In this document: piece by piece, positions 1 through 11,066 of the stretch
Layout: the number at the start of each line of letters is the position of its first letter
Position numbering within the stretch: the stretch's first letter is position 1
Assembly: GCF_001704415.2 (NCBI RefSeq)
Contig: NC_030820.1
Span: 1,240,001-1,304,000 of the forward strand
Direction of reading: 5' to 3'
From: Capra hircus
Taxonomy: Eukaryota > Chordata > Mammalia > Artiodactyla > Bovidae
DNA: 64,000 bases
Position numbers and translations under genes: made by a program
Notes under the pieces: generated by a model
Seen by the model: only the letters and a program-made list of their open reading frames with translations
What the model was told of the DNA's origin: nothing
Database searches by the model: none

Positions 1-800
1 GCTGGGTTGTAGGTTTTTCTCTTTCATCACTTTAGGTATGTCCTGCCATTCCCTCCTGGCCTGAAGAGTTTCTATTGAAAGATCAGCTGTTATCCTTATG
101 GAGATCCCCATTGTGTTATTTGTTGCTTTTCCCTTGCTGCTTTTAATATTTGCTCTTTGTGTTTGATCTTCATTAATTTGATTAATATATGTCTTGGGGT
201 GTTTTGCCTTGGGTTTATCCTGTTTGGGACTCTCTGGGTTTCTTGAATTTGGGTGGCTATTTCCTTCCCCATTTTAGGGAAGTTTTCACTATTATCTCCT
301 CGACTATTTTCTCATGGCCTTTCATTTTGTCTTCTTCTTCTGGGACTCCTATGATTCAAATGTTGGGGCATTTAACATTATCCCAGAGGTCTCTAAGGTT
401 GTCCTCATTTCTTTTAATCCTTTTTATTTATTTTTTTATTCTCTGCTTCATTTATTTCCACCATTCTATCTTCTACCTCACTTATCCTATCTTCTGACTC
501 AGTTATTCTACTGTTGGTTCCCTCCAGAGTGATTTTGGCCTCAGTTATTGCATTATTCATTATTGATTAATACTTTTTTATTTCTTCTAAGTCCTTGTTA
601 AACAGTTTTTGCATCTTCTCAATCCTTGTCTCTAGTCTATTTATCTGTAATTCCATTTTGTTTTCAAGATTTTGAATCATCTTTACTATCATTATTCTGA
701 ATTCTCTTTCAGGTAGACTCCCTATCTCCTCCTCTTTCGTTTGGTTTGATGGGCATTTATCATGTTTCTTTACCTGCTGAATATTTCTCTGCCTTTTCAT
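1..800 (-). pseudogene. L1 ORF1 (RNA-binding coiled-coil protein), broken, partial
   Basis: A minus-strand reading frame from an ATG at 798-800 gives 77 residues with an L1 ORF1p N-terminus: a basic, Gln-rich start followed by a heptad-like segment (LENKMELQINRLETRIEKM) expected of the trimeric coiled coil. It ends at a TAA near 567. Beyond the stop, ORF1-like sequence continues in shifting frames towards position 1, including a stretch rich in Pro, Arg and Asn codons around 200-250 that matches the usual central part. In an active L1 this protein binds L1 RNA as a trimer. Stops and frameshifts make this copy non-functional as far as visible. Confidence 0.75.
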
Positions 801-1321
801 TTTGTCTAGGTTGCTTCTATATGGGGTGGTGTTTCTGTATGCTGTAAGTTTGTGGTTCCTCTTTATTGTGGAGTTTTATTGTGTACTAGTGGCTTGTCAA
901 GGTTTCCTGGTTAGGGAAGCCTGCATCAGTGTTCTGGTGGGTGGTGCTAGATCTCTTCTCTCTGGAGTGTAATGAAGTGTCCAGTAGTGAGTTTTGAATT
1001 GTCTATGGGTTTGGTATGACTTTGGACAGCCTGTATTTTAATGCTCAGGGCTATGTTCCTACTGGAGAATTGGTGTGGTATGTCTTGCTCTGGAACTTGT
1101 TGGCTCTTGGGTGTAGCTTGGTTTCAGTGTAGGTATGGAAGCTTTTGGATGAGCTCTTGTTGATTAATGTTCCCTGGAATCAGGAGTTTTCTGGTGTTCT
1201 CAAGTTTGGGGTTTAAGCCTACTGCCTCTGGTTCTCAGTCTTATTCTTACAGTAGCCTCGAGACTTCTCCATCCATACATCACACATGTTAAAATATTTA
1301 GGTTAATGGAGAAAAGATTCT

Positions 1322-1755
1322 CCACAGTGAGGGACACCCAGAGACGTTCACAGAGTTACATGGAGAAGAGGAGAGGGAGGAGGGAGATAAAGGTGGCCAA
1401 GAGGAGAAGAGGGTAAATCAAAAGGGGAGAGAGCAATCTAGCCAGTAATCAATTCCCTATTTGCTCTCCACAGTCTGGAACACTCAGAGAGGTTCATGGA
1501 GTTACATAGAGAAGAGAAGAGGGAGGATGGAGATAGAGGTGACCAGGAGGAGAGGAGGGGGAGTCAAAAGGAGAGAGACAGATCTAGCCAGTAATAAATT
1601 CCCTAAGTGTTCTACATAGACTGGAACACCCAGAGAGATTCACAGAGTTAAGTAGAGAAGAGAAGGGGCAGGGAGGAGATATAGGTGACCTGGGGAGAAA
1701 AGGGAGAGTCAAAAGGGGAGAGAGCAATCAAGCCAGTAATCACACCCCTAAGTAA
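1322..1755 (-). repeat. Three tandem 144-146 bp monomers in the L1 5'UTR
   Basis: Three units begin at about 1322, 1468 and 1612. Each contains a CCCAGAGAGnTTCAnnGAGTTA-like stretch, a purine-rich AGAGAAGAGGGAGGA stretch, AGTCAAAAGGGGAGAGAG and AnCCAGTAATCA. The units differ by scattered substitutions and small indels. They sit about 0.5-1.0 kb upstream of ORF1 in the L1 orientation, where L1 promoters of several mammals carry monomer arrays. Confidence 0.8.
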
Positions 1756-3580
1756 AAATGGGTACTGAAGATTAGATTCTTAAAGGTACAAAATTGATAA
1801 CAAATGCCAAAAAGCAAAGATTAAAAATGTAGAGTAGAGGTTAGACTCTCAAAAATACAATAATAAAAAACAAAAGAAAATTGCAAAAATTATAAAAATA
1901 TATATATGAATTTGCTTTTAAAATGGGGTCTTTTTTTAAACAAGGTAATAGTAGGTTATAAAAATGAAAACTAAAGGAGTAATAAAGAACTTAAAAATTA
2001 AAAAATGATAATGTTAAAAACGTATCTAGGAATTTCTCTGGATCTATTGAGGGCAGTGTGGGTTCAGTTCAGTTTCAGATAGTTCCTTGTTCCAGCTTAT
2101 ACTTCTCAAGGTCTATAGGCCCCTTCCAATGTAGTCAATGCTAACTACAGGGTTTTAATCTGTTACACTTGTCACTTCCAGAGCGGTTCCCTCTCCTTTA
2201 TTTATTTTGGCTTCTCTGTTTGCAAGTCTCTTCAGTGTCTAATTTCCACCCTGACACAAGGGGCAAATGTGGTCACTTATTTAGGCTCACTTGTTCAGTT
2301 GTGCTGTGGGGAAGAAGGAGCACTGCAAACAAATATACTGGCGTGTGTCGGGGGTGCTCGCAGTGCCTGGGCCACACTGGGTTTCCCCTGCTCATGGCAT
2401 ATGTGCTTTCCCAGTCTACACTGCTCAGGCTCCAGGTTGCTCTGCAGAGAACTGTCTAAAGTGGGCCCTAGGTTGTGTGCACTTCCAGGTCTAAGCTGCT
2501 CAGGTTCAGATTTTTGGGTACTCCACAAAGGCACAGATTCGGTTGGGCCTGCAATTTGCCCCCTTCCCAGGTCCTAGCAGCTCAGGCGACCAGGTGCTTG
2601 GTGAGTGCAGTCTTCCCAGCTGGGTGGGGCATTTTAACACCTCCCCTGTTCCAGCCTCTTGGTTTCCTGGGTGCATCGTGAGAGTGCCGTCTTAGGTGTG
2701 CCATGTGTCTCCTCTGGGAAGCTGATCTCTGCAACCCTCCTGGTGGATGTCAACCATCCAAAATCCCAGGAAGATGTGGTTAGCAACTGGGAGCCTGCTT
2801 GCAGTTTGGTGGAGGATGCCGTCTCTGGGGCCAAGATTGCCCCTTGCCTTCTGCCTCTGGCTGTTGCCCACCTGCCTCTCTGCCTCTGGCATGGGGTGGG
2901 CCAGTCTGTAGTTGGCTGGCTCTCCTCTAGTGATCACTCAGTCCTTTGTTCTATGAGCAGGCCAGGCTGTGCCTTAGATTTGAGCTTTTCACAGGAAAAT
3001 TCTCTCCCTCTCTCTCTCTCTTTTTTTTTTCTCTCTCTGGCTATCCCACAGTTTGGGTTGCTATCTCACATTAGTTCCCTCAGGTTGTCCTCAGGGCATT
3101 CATGCCCAGTCCTTACCCTAAGCATGCAGACTGTGTCTCCCTGTTCAGCCCTTGCTTACTGGTGGTGAACGCAAGTGTCTGGGCTACTTCTCTGCTGGGA
3201 GTTGTGGTCAGGCACGAAGTCTAGGTTTGTTTGTTTTTTTTCCTTCCCCATCCCAGTTATGATGCCCTCTGAGATTCCAAAACTCCCCACAGACCTGCCA
3301 GTGGGAGGGTTTCCTGATGTTTGGAAACTTCTCCTTCAGGTTTCCCTCTCCAGGACAGGTCTCCATCCCTAACTCTTTTGTCTCTCTTTTTATCTTTTGT
3401 ATTTTGTCCTACCTCCTTTCAAAGAGAATGAGCTGCCTTTCTGCATGCCTGGTGTCCTCCGCCAGCATTCAGAAGTTGTTTTGTGGAAGTTTCTCAGCAT
3501 TCAAATGATCTTTTGATGAACTTCTGGGGGAGAAAGTGGTCTCCCTGTCCTACTCCTCTGCCATCTTAGGACCGCCCCCC

Positions 3581-3892
3581 TGCTATCATGTTTTTACCTC
3601 TGAGTTTGACATCTGGATGAAGAGAAGACAAACCATTGGTGAAAGAGTAAATTGCTAGAACTTTTAACAGAAAGCAAATTGATTATGTATATTAAAAGTC
3701 TGAAAAATATGCAGTCTTTGAACCAGCAATTCTATTGCAGAGGACTCACTCTGAGGAAAAAGTTTATACAAAGATTCAGCTACCAGAGTATTCAATACAA
3801 TATTATTTATACTAGTGAAAAATGAGAACTCAAAAGATAATGGAATATTAGTTAGTCATGTTATAGCTGTATATATTTTATAATACAGAGAT
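3581..3892 (+). mobile_element. Intron sequence with probable old L1 3' fragment
   Basis: About 3690-3890 resembles the C-terminal ORF2/3'UTR part of an old mammalian L1: it has the recurring layout of an 'ACCAGCAATTCTATT' phrase, then a tract describing intermittent stop-laden reading, then A-rich sequence. It is too diverged for subfamily assignment. Nothing coding is seen. Confidence 0.4.
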
Positions 3893-3894
3893 TT

Positions 3895-4076
3895 AAGCCT
3901 CTGCCTACAATGTGGGAGACCCAGGTTCGATCCTTGGGTCAGGAAGATCCCCTGGAGAAGGAAATGGCAACCCACTCCAGTATTCTTGCCTGGGAAATCC
4001 CATGGATGGAGGATCCTGGTGGCCTACAGTCCACAGGGTCGCAAAGAGTTGGACATGACTAAGCAACTTCACTTTC
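3895..4076 (+). mobile_element. Bov-tA/BOV-A2 type SINE
   Basis: Shows the characteristic order: tRNA-derived head (GTGGGAGACCCAGGTTCGATCC, a B-box-like segment), AAGGAAATGGCAACCCACTCC, CATGGATGGAGGATCCTGGTGG, GGGTCGCAAAGAGTTGGACATGACT and a CACTTT tail. Inserted in sense to PLCB1. Confidence 0.9.
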
Positions 4077-4361
4077 AAAATATTAATATTATATGATGAT
4101 GTTCATAATATATTTTTCAGTGTATATATATATATATGATTGCATCTTGATAAAAGAACTATACATACATATGCATACACACATTTCTTCCTCTGGAAGT
4201 GTATATACTAAGATTTTAATAGTAATTCTCTCTGAATGAAGAGTTAGGCATGTTCAGAAAAGTTTCAGTTTTCTTCCCTCTCTGCTCATCTCATTTCCTA
4301 ATTTTTCTTCCATAAACATATACTACTTTTATATTAATACAAAACTTTTTCAACAAGGAAA

Positions 4362-5167
4362 AAGAAATACTATCCTCAGATATGCAGATGACACCACCCT
4401 TATGGCAGAAAGTGAAGAAGAACTAAAAAGCCTCTTGATGAAAGTGAAAGAGGAGAGTGAAAAAGTTGGCTTAAAGCTCAATATTCAGAAAATGAATATC
4501 ATGGCATCTGGTCCCATCACTTCATGGGAAATAGATGGGAAAACAGTGGAAACAGTGTCAGACTTTATTTTTCTGGTCTCCAAAATCACTGCACATGGTG
4601 ACTGCAGCCATGAAATTAAAAGATGTTTACTCCTTGGAAGAAAAGTTATGACCAACCTAGATAGTATATTCAAAAGCAGAGACATTACTTTGCCAACTAA
4701 GGTCCGTCTAGTCAAGGCTATGGTTTTTCCAGTGGTCATGCGTGGATGTGAGAGTTGGACTGTGAAGAAAGCTGAGAGCTGAAGAATGGATACTTTTGAA
4801 CTGTGGTGTTGGAGAAGACTCTTGAGAGTACCTTGAACTGCACGGAGATCCAACCAGTCCATTCTGAAGGAGATCAGCCCTGGGATTTCTTTGGAAGGAA
4901 TGATATTAAAGCTGAAACTCCAGTACTTTGGCCACCTCATGCGACGAGTTGACTCATTGGAAAAGACTGTGATGCTGGGAGGGATTGGGGGCAGGAGGAG
5001 AAGGGGATGACAGAGGATGAGATGTCTGGATGGCATCACTGACTCGATGGACGTGAGTCTGAGTGAACTCCGGGAGTTGGTGATGGACAGGGAGGCCTGG
5101 CTTGCTGCGATTCATGGGGTCGCAAAGAGTCGGACACGACTGAGCGACTGAACTGAACTAAACTGAA
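4362..5167 (+). mobile_element. BovB LINE, 5'-truncated 3' part
   Basis: The + strand reads the reverse-transcriptase catalytic region onward: RYADDTTLMAESEEELKSLL, then GPITSWEIDGKTVETVSDF and the conserved SWTVKKAE, then a basic GGRRRRGR-like stretch, ending in the BovB tail GACTGAGCGACTGAACTGAA. The open part is 4402-4782, after which a stop (GAGAGCTGA) breaks it. Only the last quarter of the element is present. Confidence 0.92.
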
Positions 5168-6036
5168 CATTTACCAGAAAGATGTTCTCTATTCACAAAT
5201 GCACTGGTGGTTGTGTTTGTTTTGTTTCTTTGGTTGGTTGGTTGGGTTTTGAGGCTTTGATTGTTAATGAAGAAACAAGCTATGATGATGAACCAAAATC
5301 AGGAAGATGGCTCTCTCCATGTATTATTTAAAGACTACTTTAGTAACGATAAAGAATTATCTCAATATTCTGTATTAGTCACCTCAGAAATATTACAACA
5401 AAAGAAAAATTCTAAATAGAATCTGAGTAAACTAAAGTGTGAGTCATATTTCTTTCATTTGAAGTAAAGTCATTCTAAATAAGAAATGTTAAGGACCTTC
5501 ATTTTTATGAACATTCAGATTTTTATTCCTTAGTTATGGTCATATTTATTTTCCTTTTCAGAGGAAAAAGATTATTATTTGAAAACATTTTCACTTTATT
5601 TTAAATAATAAAACCATGTGTGAATAAGTCTTTTGATCATAAAAGTAACATGTTTTTATGAGAGAACATTGGGAAATGTACCCTTAACTTTACTACCCAG
5701 AGATAAGCACTAAAAACAGTTTGGTGTCCATGCATAGGATTTTAACCGTTCTATATTTTAAAAACAGTTGATCCATGTTTAGGTATTTAAATTCTCTCAA
5801 AGTCTGTGAGACTCATGTAATTACATTTTTCTCTATTATTTCTGGCATTTGGGGATAAATATAGTAAAGCAGGATGATGCTAGACTACTGTTTATCCATA
5901 TCAAATTGCAATTGTGGCTAATGTTTTCCATCTTGGATGCTACCAGAGTTTTCTTCAAACTAATAATAATAATATGATATCAGAAACCCATAAAAATAAT
6001 ACATTCACATTCCTCTTAACTCTTCATTTCCTCTAG
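5168..6036 (+). other. Intron, no recognised feature
   Basis: AT-rich intron sequence without recognisable young repeats. It contains a short (TTGG)n run near 5229-5248. The last part leads into the acceptor of the first exon. Confidence 0.6.
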
Positions 6037-6183
6037 GACAGATATCAGTGGATGGATTTATGCGCTATCTGAGTGGAGAAGAAAATGGAGTCGTTTCACC
6101 TGAGAAACTGGATTTGAATGAAGATATGTCTCAGCCCCTTTCTCACTATTTCATTAATTCCTCACACAACACCTACCTCACAG
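6037..6183 (+). CDS. PLCB1: PLCB1 exon: end of EF-hand region and start of catalytic X box
   Basis: This exon encodes about residues 288-336. It starts with the last two bases of a split Gly codon after a CTCTAG acceptor and ends with the first base of an Ala codon before GTATGAG. The protein reads GQISVDGFMRYLSGEENG, the end of the EF-hand region, and runs on to HYFINSSHNTYLT, the hallmark start of the X half of the catalytic TIM barrel. The His of SSHNTYL is catalytic His331 and the following Asn is a calcium ligand. An in-frame reading continues past the donor into the intron as a 33-residue extension, but this is simply intron read-through, because the next exon joins exactly at the split Ala codon. 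Codon sense is fully preserved and nothing suggests decay. Confidence 0.97.
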
Positions 6184-6360
6184 GTATGAGTTACAGTTCT
6201 TTGACAATTATTGTAGTCAGTCTCACCGAATGTCACCAACCTCTGCTTTCTGTTGTTCAGAAGTACAGGTGGATTTCCTTTCACTTCCTGTGAGACCTGG
6301 GGGCTCCATGACTAGAGGCTCTTCCCAAAAGTAACAATATCATTTATTCACATGTCCTTC

Positions 6361-6460
6361 TTGCCTGGAGATCACCATGGACAGAGGAGTCTGGCAGGCT
6401 ACAGTCCATGGGGTCACAGAGTTAGACACGACTGAGCAACTAATACTGTAACACTTCCTA
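6361..6460 (+). mobile_element. BOV-A2 type SINE fragment
   Basis: Only the right part of the SINE is present: TTGCCTGGAGATCACCATGG, then GGCTACAGTCCATGGGGTCA, then GACACGACTGAGCAACTAA and a CACTT tail. It lies about 180 bp after the preceding exon. Confidence 0.8.
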
Positions 6461-6671
6461 TGTTTTCAACTCATCTGAAATGTATCCATGTCTGATATCT
6501 TCAGACCAATGGAATTTTTATGTAACTGAATTCATCTTCAATGGACTTCAATCCATTTATTATCCTGTCTAGTTCCCTGGACTGTTTTCATCTACAGAAA
6601 ATTTCCAAAACCCTAAATAACTTCGGCTTTAAGGTAAATTAATAATTTTGCTCGAAGTGGACAGGGCTTTA

Positions 6672-6888
6672 TTATTGCTGTTGTCTAGCTGCGAAGTTGT
6701 GTCTGACTTTTGTAACCCCATAGACTGTATCACAACAGGCCCTTCTGTCCACGGAATTTCTCAGGCAGGAATACTGGAGTGGGTTAGTGGGTTATCATTT
6801 CTTTCTCCAGGGCATCTTCCCGACCTAGGATCAAACCTGCATCTCCTATTTGGTTGGCAGATTCTTTACCACTGAGCCACCAGGGAAG
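6672..6888 (-). mobile_element. Bov-tA type SINE
   Basis: The inverse order of the SINE blocks is visible: tail-side GTTGTGTCTGACTTTTGTAA, then CAGGAATACTGGAGTGGGTT, GGATCAAACCTGCATCTCC (complement of the tRNA-like B box), and TTTACCACTGAGCCACCAGG at the head. Moderately diverged. Confidence 0.88.
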
Positions 6889-9023
6889 GTACAGAGTTTT
6901 AGACATAAACAAATTTCTTGTGAGCAACAACTTATACTTTGTTGTAAATATTATAATAAAGGAGAAAAAAAGCAACACTCTGTTTCTTAACTTGGCCCTA
7001 AATTGAGGATTGTCAATTGAGTAGACTGACAATCTAGTTTTTAGTAGATTGTTAAATAGAAAAAATATTAAAACGTATCTATATATTACCTCTACATAGT
7101 TTAGAATTAAAAGTTTAATAAATACCAATTTCTATAAGCTAAAAATGTTTTTATAATCAAAATATATTTCTTGCAGAATACTCTCTGATTACTAGCTTTG
7201 GAAAAACTTTAAAAAAAAAAGACCTACTAGTTAAAAAAAAAAAAAAAGACTTTTAAAAACCTTACATGCTCTTGCTTCACACAATCCATTATCCAAATGA
7301 ATATAAGATAGACAGACCTTAAGACCCATAATGCAAACAAAGTAAAGTCTGGGGTCTCATTTGGTATCTGTACGTAGTAGCTGCTTGCCATGCCTTAGGG
7401 GTGGTTCTGGTGCATTTATGGCTTACTGTCTGGGGGCATGTGGTTTGTGTAACAAGACAGACCAGCAATGCCATGCACATGATGGCAGTGAGATCCAGGC
7501 ACTAAATGTGTGTGGGATTTTCACAGGGTTCAGGCATCTGACAAATAAGTAGTTCTTTCTTCTAAATTCCTTAAAGGAATTCATTCCTCTAGACACAAAT
7601 GTATGTTGGCTGGAATCAAATCCAGCGTTGGCCTGGTAGCCCATACTTGGTGAAAATAGCTTAGAGTAGAAATGCCTCTTAGACAGATACGTGGCTGCTG
7701 GAAGGCTGGAATGGGCACTCTCAGGATGGTTCCATATGATCCTAGACCATTTGTTGGAATCATACCCTGAGTTCTGCCATCAACTGAACTGGAATGGCAT
7801 GATTTTCTTGAAAATTGGGTGGCTCTCAGACTATTTGTGTGGCCTGTTTTGTTTCAACCACATTGCCTACTAAGCGAGATTCATGGTATAAAACTAATTA
7901 GATTCATCATAAACCCATTCTGGTCATCTCTTCTTGTATAACAAATCACATAAAAACTCATGGGCATAAAAGAGCCACCATTTAATTTTGGTCCATATTC
8001 TATAGGTCAAGAACTCAGACAAGGCACAGAGCAGGTGGTTTGTTTCTGCTCTCTGTCATCTTGGGCTCCAGCTGGGAAGCCAATGCCTGGGGTGATGCAA
8101 ACACCTTGGTTGTGGGAATCATCTGGAAGCTTCTCCACAAGCATGTCTGGCACCTGGGCTAGAGACACAATAGCTGAGCTCAGTTAGGACTGCTGACCTA
8201 ATCGCCTGTAAGGCTTCCCTGTGTGGCTTGGACTTCCAGGTTAACTGGGCATCTTACATGGCAGCTTATAGCTGCCAAAGCAAGTGTCCCAAAGAACACG
8301 GAGGAAACTTAATTGTCTTTGTGCCCTTAGCCTCTGAAGTTCCATACTGTCACTGCTTTATTTGTCAAAAGAGTCACAACCCTACCCAGTTTCAAGGTAG
8401 GGGACGTAGACCACAGCCCTTAATGGGAGGAATGTTAGAATATTTTTAGTCTTCTTTTAAAATTACTACAGGTTTCACAGCTTCAAGAAGAGTCTCCACT
8501 TAGCCCACTTTCTTGGATTCAGTTTCCTAGGCTTATTACAAAAGTTTTGCAGCTCCCACTCAAATTGCTAACACTTTTGTAAAGGTTTTTTTTTCCCTCT
8601 GAGATCCTTAATCTTATTTGGTGTCATTGATGTATATGGCACTCTGGTGAAGCCTGTGAATCCTTTTAAGGATGTTAAATGCATAAAATAATGTATGTAA
8701 AATTAAAGAGGAAATAAATTCCATTGAAATATTTTTATCAAATATTAAAAAACAAATTTGTGATACAGTTGTGTACATTTTATTAACACAATTTAAATCT
8801 CATGTATTTTATTACACAATTTTTAAGAATCATAAATAATGCATGTGATATTTGTAACTGTTGAAATACGATATGAAAATGTCTGTGATTTCTAGTAGTT
8901 ACAAAGTCACAGTACCACTAATACTACAGTGATTTGTGACCTACATTCATACGTTAAACTATGCATGGTGGTTTGCATTGAAGATATAATCATTTTTCTC
9001 ATCTAAGTTTGAAGAGGTCTATA
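6889..9023 (+). other. Intron, mostly unique; ancient repeat near 7910-8440
   Basis: Two A-rich runs occur at about 7210-7248. From about 7910 to 8440 the sequence (AACAAATCACATAAAAACTC, then TAGGTCAAGAACTCAGACA, and near the end GTCACAACCCTACCCAG TTTCAAGG) has the layout of an ancient mammalian interspersed repeat, perhaps a MaLR-type LTR in inverse orientation; I cannot name the subfamily. No coding sequence is supported. Confidence 0.4.
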
Positions 9024-9033
9024 GAAGCTCAAG

Positions 9034-9329
9034 AATCAGCCTGCAATGCAGGAGACCCCAGTTTAATTCCTGGGCTGGGAAGATCCACTGAAGAAGGCAT
9101 AGGCTACCCACTTCAGTATTCTTGGGCTTCCCTGGTAGCTCAGACGGTAAAGAATCTGCCTGCAATGTGGGAGATCTGGGTTCAATCCCTGGGTTGGGAA
9201 GATTCCCCTGGAGAAGGGAAAGGATCTACCCACTCCAGTATTCTGGCCTAGAGAATTCCATGGACTCTATAGTCCATGGGGTCACAAAGAATTGGACAGG
9301 ACTGACCGACTTTCACTTTCACTTTCATG
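9034..9329 (+). mobile_element. Composite Bov-tA SINE (partial unit plus full unit)
   Basis: A partial unit (about 9034-9122: TGCAATGCAGGAGACCCCAG to CAGTATTCTTGG) is followed directly by a full unit that starts GGCTTCCCTGGTAGCTCAGA and ends in (CTTTCA)n. The whole composite is flanked by one 10-bp direct repeat, GAAGCTCAAG, at 9024-9033 and 9330-9339, which looks like a target-site duplication. Confidence 0.85.
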
Positions 9330-9634
9330 GAAGCTCAAGTTAAGAGTCTAGATCTTTGACTTAATAGGATACTAAGAAATGTAACTGTGAAGACTTTGAC
9401 ACGATTGAATCTTGCATTCATCATGTACTTAGGACCACAAAACTCATAAAAATGTATGTTCAGGTGAATTCTAGACGTTGTTTCATCTAGAAGTCACAAT
9501 ATGCAGTAATTTTACAGATAGCCCCTTTTAAGTCCAAAATTGAATATATTTATGTCCATTAGTATCTATATTATTTGCCATATAATAAGAGAGGCAATGG
9601 TACCAAAACAATTTGAGTTGCAATATTGACTGGT

Positions 9635-9636
<2 letters not shown>

Positions 9637-9665
<29 letters not shown>
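9637..9665 (+). repeat. (TG)n microsatellite
   Basis: About 14 uninterrupted TG units, followed by TATAG. No adjoining SINE is seen here. Confidence 0.95.
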
Positions 9666-9668
<3 letters not shown>

Positions 9669-9945
9669 GTATTATGGACTTAAAGTTTTCAGAGTTTATG
9701 TAGATTCACTCAACCATAGCCTCTATTCTCCTTTTGATGTCAGATTGTCTCAGCTGTGGTCAGTGGGAACATTTTTTAGGTTGGCTGCTCTCTCTTCTTA
9801 ACATGACCCATTGATCTTTGAAGATGTCCTTGTTTCCTGGCACATAGAGGTCTTACAGACTCACCTTGTTCCTTCCTGCACCATGCATGGAATCAGACTT
9901 TTCCCTCAATAAGCCCTTGTTGCTTTTAGTGTGAAAAATATGTGT

Positions 9946-10228
9946 ATGGGTAATGGCTCCCCACTCCAATACTCTTGCCTGGAAAATCCCATGGATGGAG
10001 GAGCCTGGTGGGCTACAGTCCATGAGGTCGCTAAGAGTCAGACATTACTGAGCGACTTCACTTTCACTTTTCACTTTCACACATTGGAGAAGGAAATGGC
10101 AACCCACTCCAGTGTTCTTGCCTGGAGAATCCCAGGGACAGGGGAGCCTGGTAGGCTGCCGTCTATGGGGTTGCATAGACTCGGACACGACTGAAGCAAC
10201 TTAGCAGCAACAACAGCGGCAACAGCAA
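9946..10228 (+). mobile_element. BOV-A2 dimeric SINE
   Basis: Two similar halves: GGCTCCCCACTCCAATACTC through CTGAGCGACTTCACTTTCAC, then GGAGAAGGAAATGGCAACCC through GACTGAAGCAACTTAGCAGC, ending in an (AACAGC)-like tail. The dimeric design and CAGCAGC-type tail are typical of BOV-A2. Confidence 0.92.
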
Positions 10229-10544
10229 TTTGAACGCTGTGCTATGGAATGTTGTTTCTGGACCATTTCAGTGAACAAAGCAAGAATAGATACTTTTTGT
10301 TTTCTTGTGAAGGCACAAGAGTTCACCATTTCTATTCCTTCCAATTTAAATTTTTGATTCTATAGCTGTGCTTCCTTTATCAGTCTTGATTCCTTGCAAA
10401 TTACACATAATCACTCATTTGCTTTACTGGTAACACAATAATAACTGTAAGAAAATTGTTCAATATCAATGCAAACAATAAAACTACAAAATACGGTTAA
10501 CTTTTTCTCAGCAGCTATGTTTTTTTTTAACTGCTTTTTACTAA

Positions 10545-11066
10545 GTATTTTTTTTTAATTTTTATTTTTACTTTATTTTACTTTACAATACTGTATTGGT
10601 TTTGCCATACATTGACATGAATCCACCACGGGTGTACATGCAATCCCAAACATGAACCCCCTTCCCACCTCTCTCCCCACAACATCCCTCTGGGTCATCC
10701 CTGTGCACCAGCACCAAGCATGCTGTATCCTGCATCGGACATAGACTGGTGATTTGATTCTTACGTGATAGTATACATGTTTCAATGCCATTCTCCCAAA
10801 TCATCCCAACCTCTCCCTCTCCCTCTGAGTCCAAAAGTCAGCTATATACATCTGTGTCTTTTTGGCTGTATTGCATACAGGGTCATCATTGCCATCTTTC
10901 TAAATTCCATATATATGTGTTAGTATACTGTATTGGTGTTTTTCTTTCTGGCTTACTTCACTCTGTATAATCGGCTCCAGTTTCATCCATCTCATCAGAA
11001 CTGATTCAAATGTATTCTTTTTAACGGCTGAGTAATACTCCATTGTGTATATGTACCACAGCATTT
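10545..11066 (-). mobile_element. L1 LINE 3' end, 5'-truncated
   Basis: The minus strand reads the last codons of L1 ORF2 (LWYIYTMEYYSAVKKNTFESVL and the SEVSQKEKHQYSILTHIYGI end seen also in the 17-20.8 kb L1) and then the 3'UTR, ending in a T/A-rich tail near 10545. Only about 0.5 kb remains. It matches the 3' end of the longer + strand L1 in this window closely, with scattered differences. Confidence 0.9.

Larger units (their letters stand above)
1..3580 (-). mobile_element. L1 LINE, 5' part (5'UTR and start of ORF1), ruminant type
   Basis: Read on the minus strand the element starts at 3580 with the G-rich GGGGGCGGTCC typical of ruminant L1 5' ends. It continues through a long 5'UTR of about 2.8 kb, which contains pyrimidine-rich and tandem-repeat sections, and reaches the ORF1 start at 800. 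The copy runs off the left edge, so its 3' end is unknown. It lies antisense to PLCB1. Because the 5' terminus is kept, this is not the usual 5'-truncated copy, although the ORF1 visible here is broken. Confidence 0.85.

Noticed and set aside
1322..1755. Regularly spaced repeats that could suggest a CRISPR-like array
   Set aside because: Units are contiguous 144-146 bp monomers with no spacers, in a mammalian L1 5'UTR.
6048..6293. Frame starting at an ATG inside the first PLCB1 exon and extending into the intron
   Set aside because: The exon-exon join at the split Ala codon is exact, so the extension is intron read-through. A truncated isoform ending here would lack catalysis and has no visible poly(A) signal nearby.
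9034..9329. tRNA-like segments with A/B-box similarity
   Set aside because: All lie in Bov-tA/BOV-A2/CHR SINEs, whose heads derive from tRNA but do not form complete tRNA genes.
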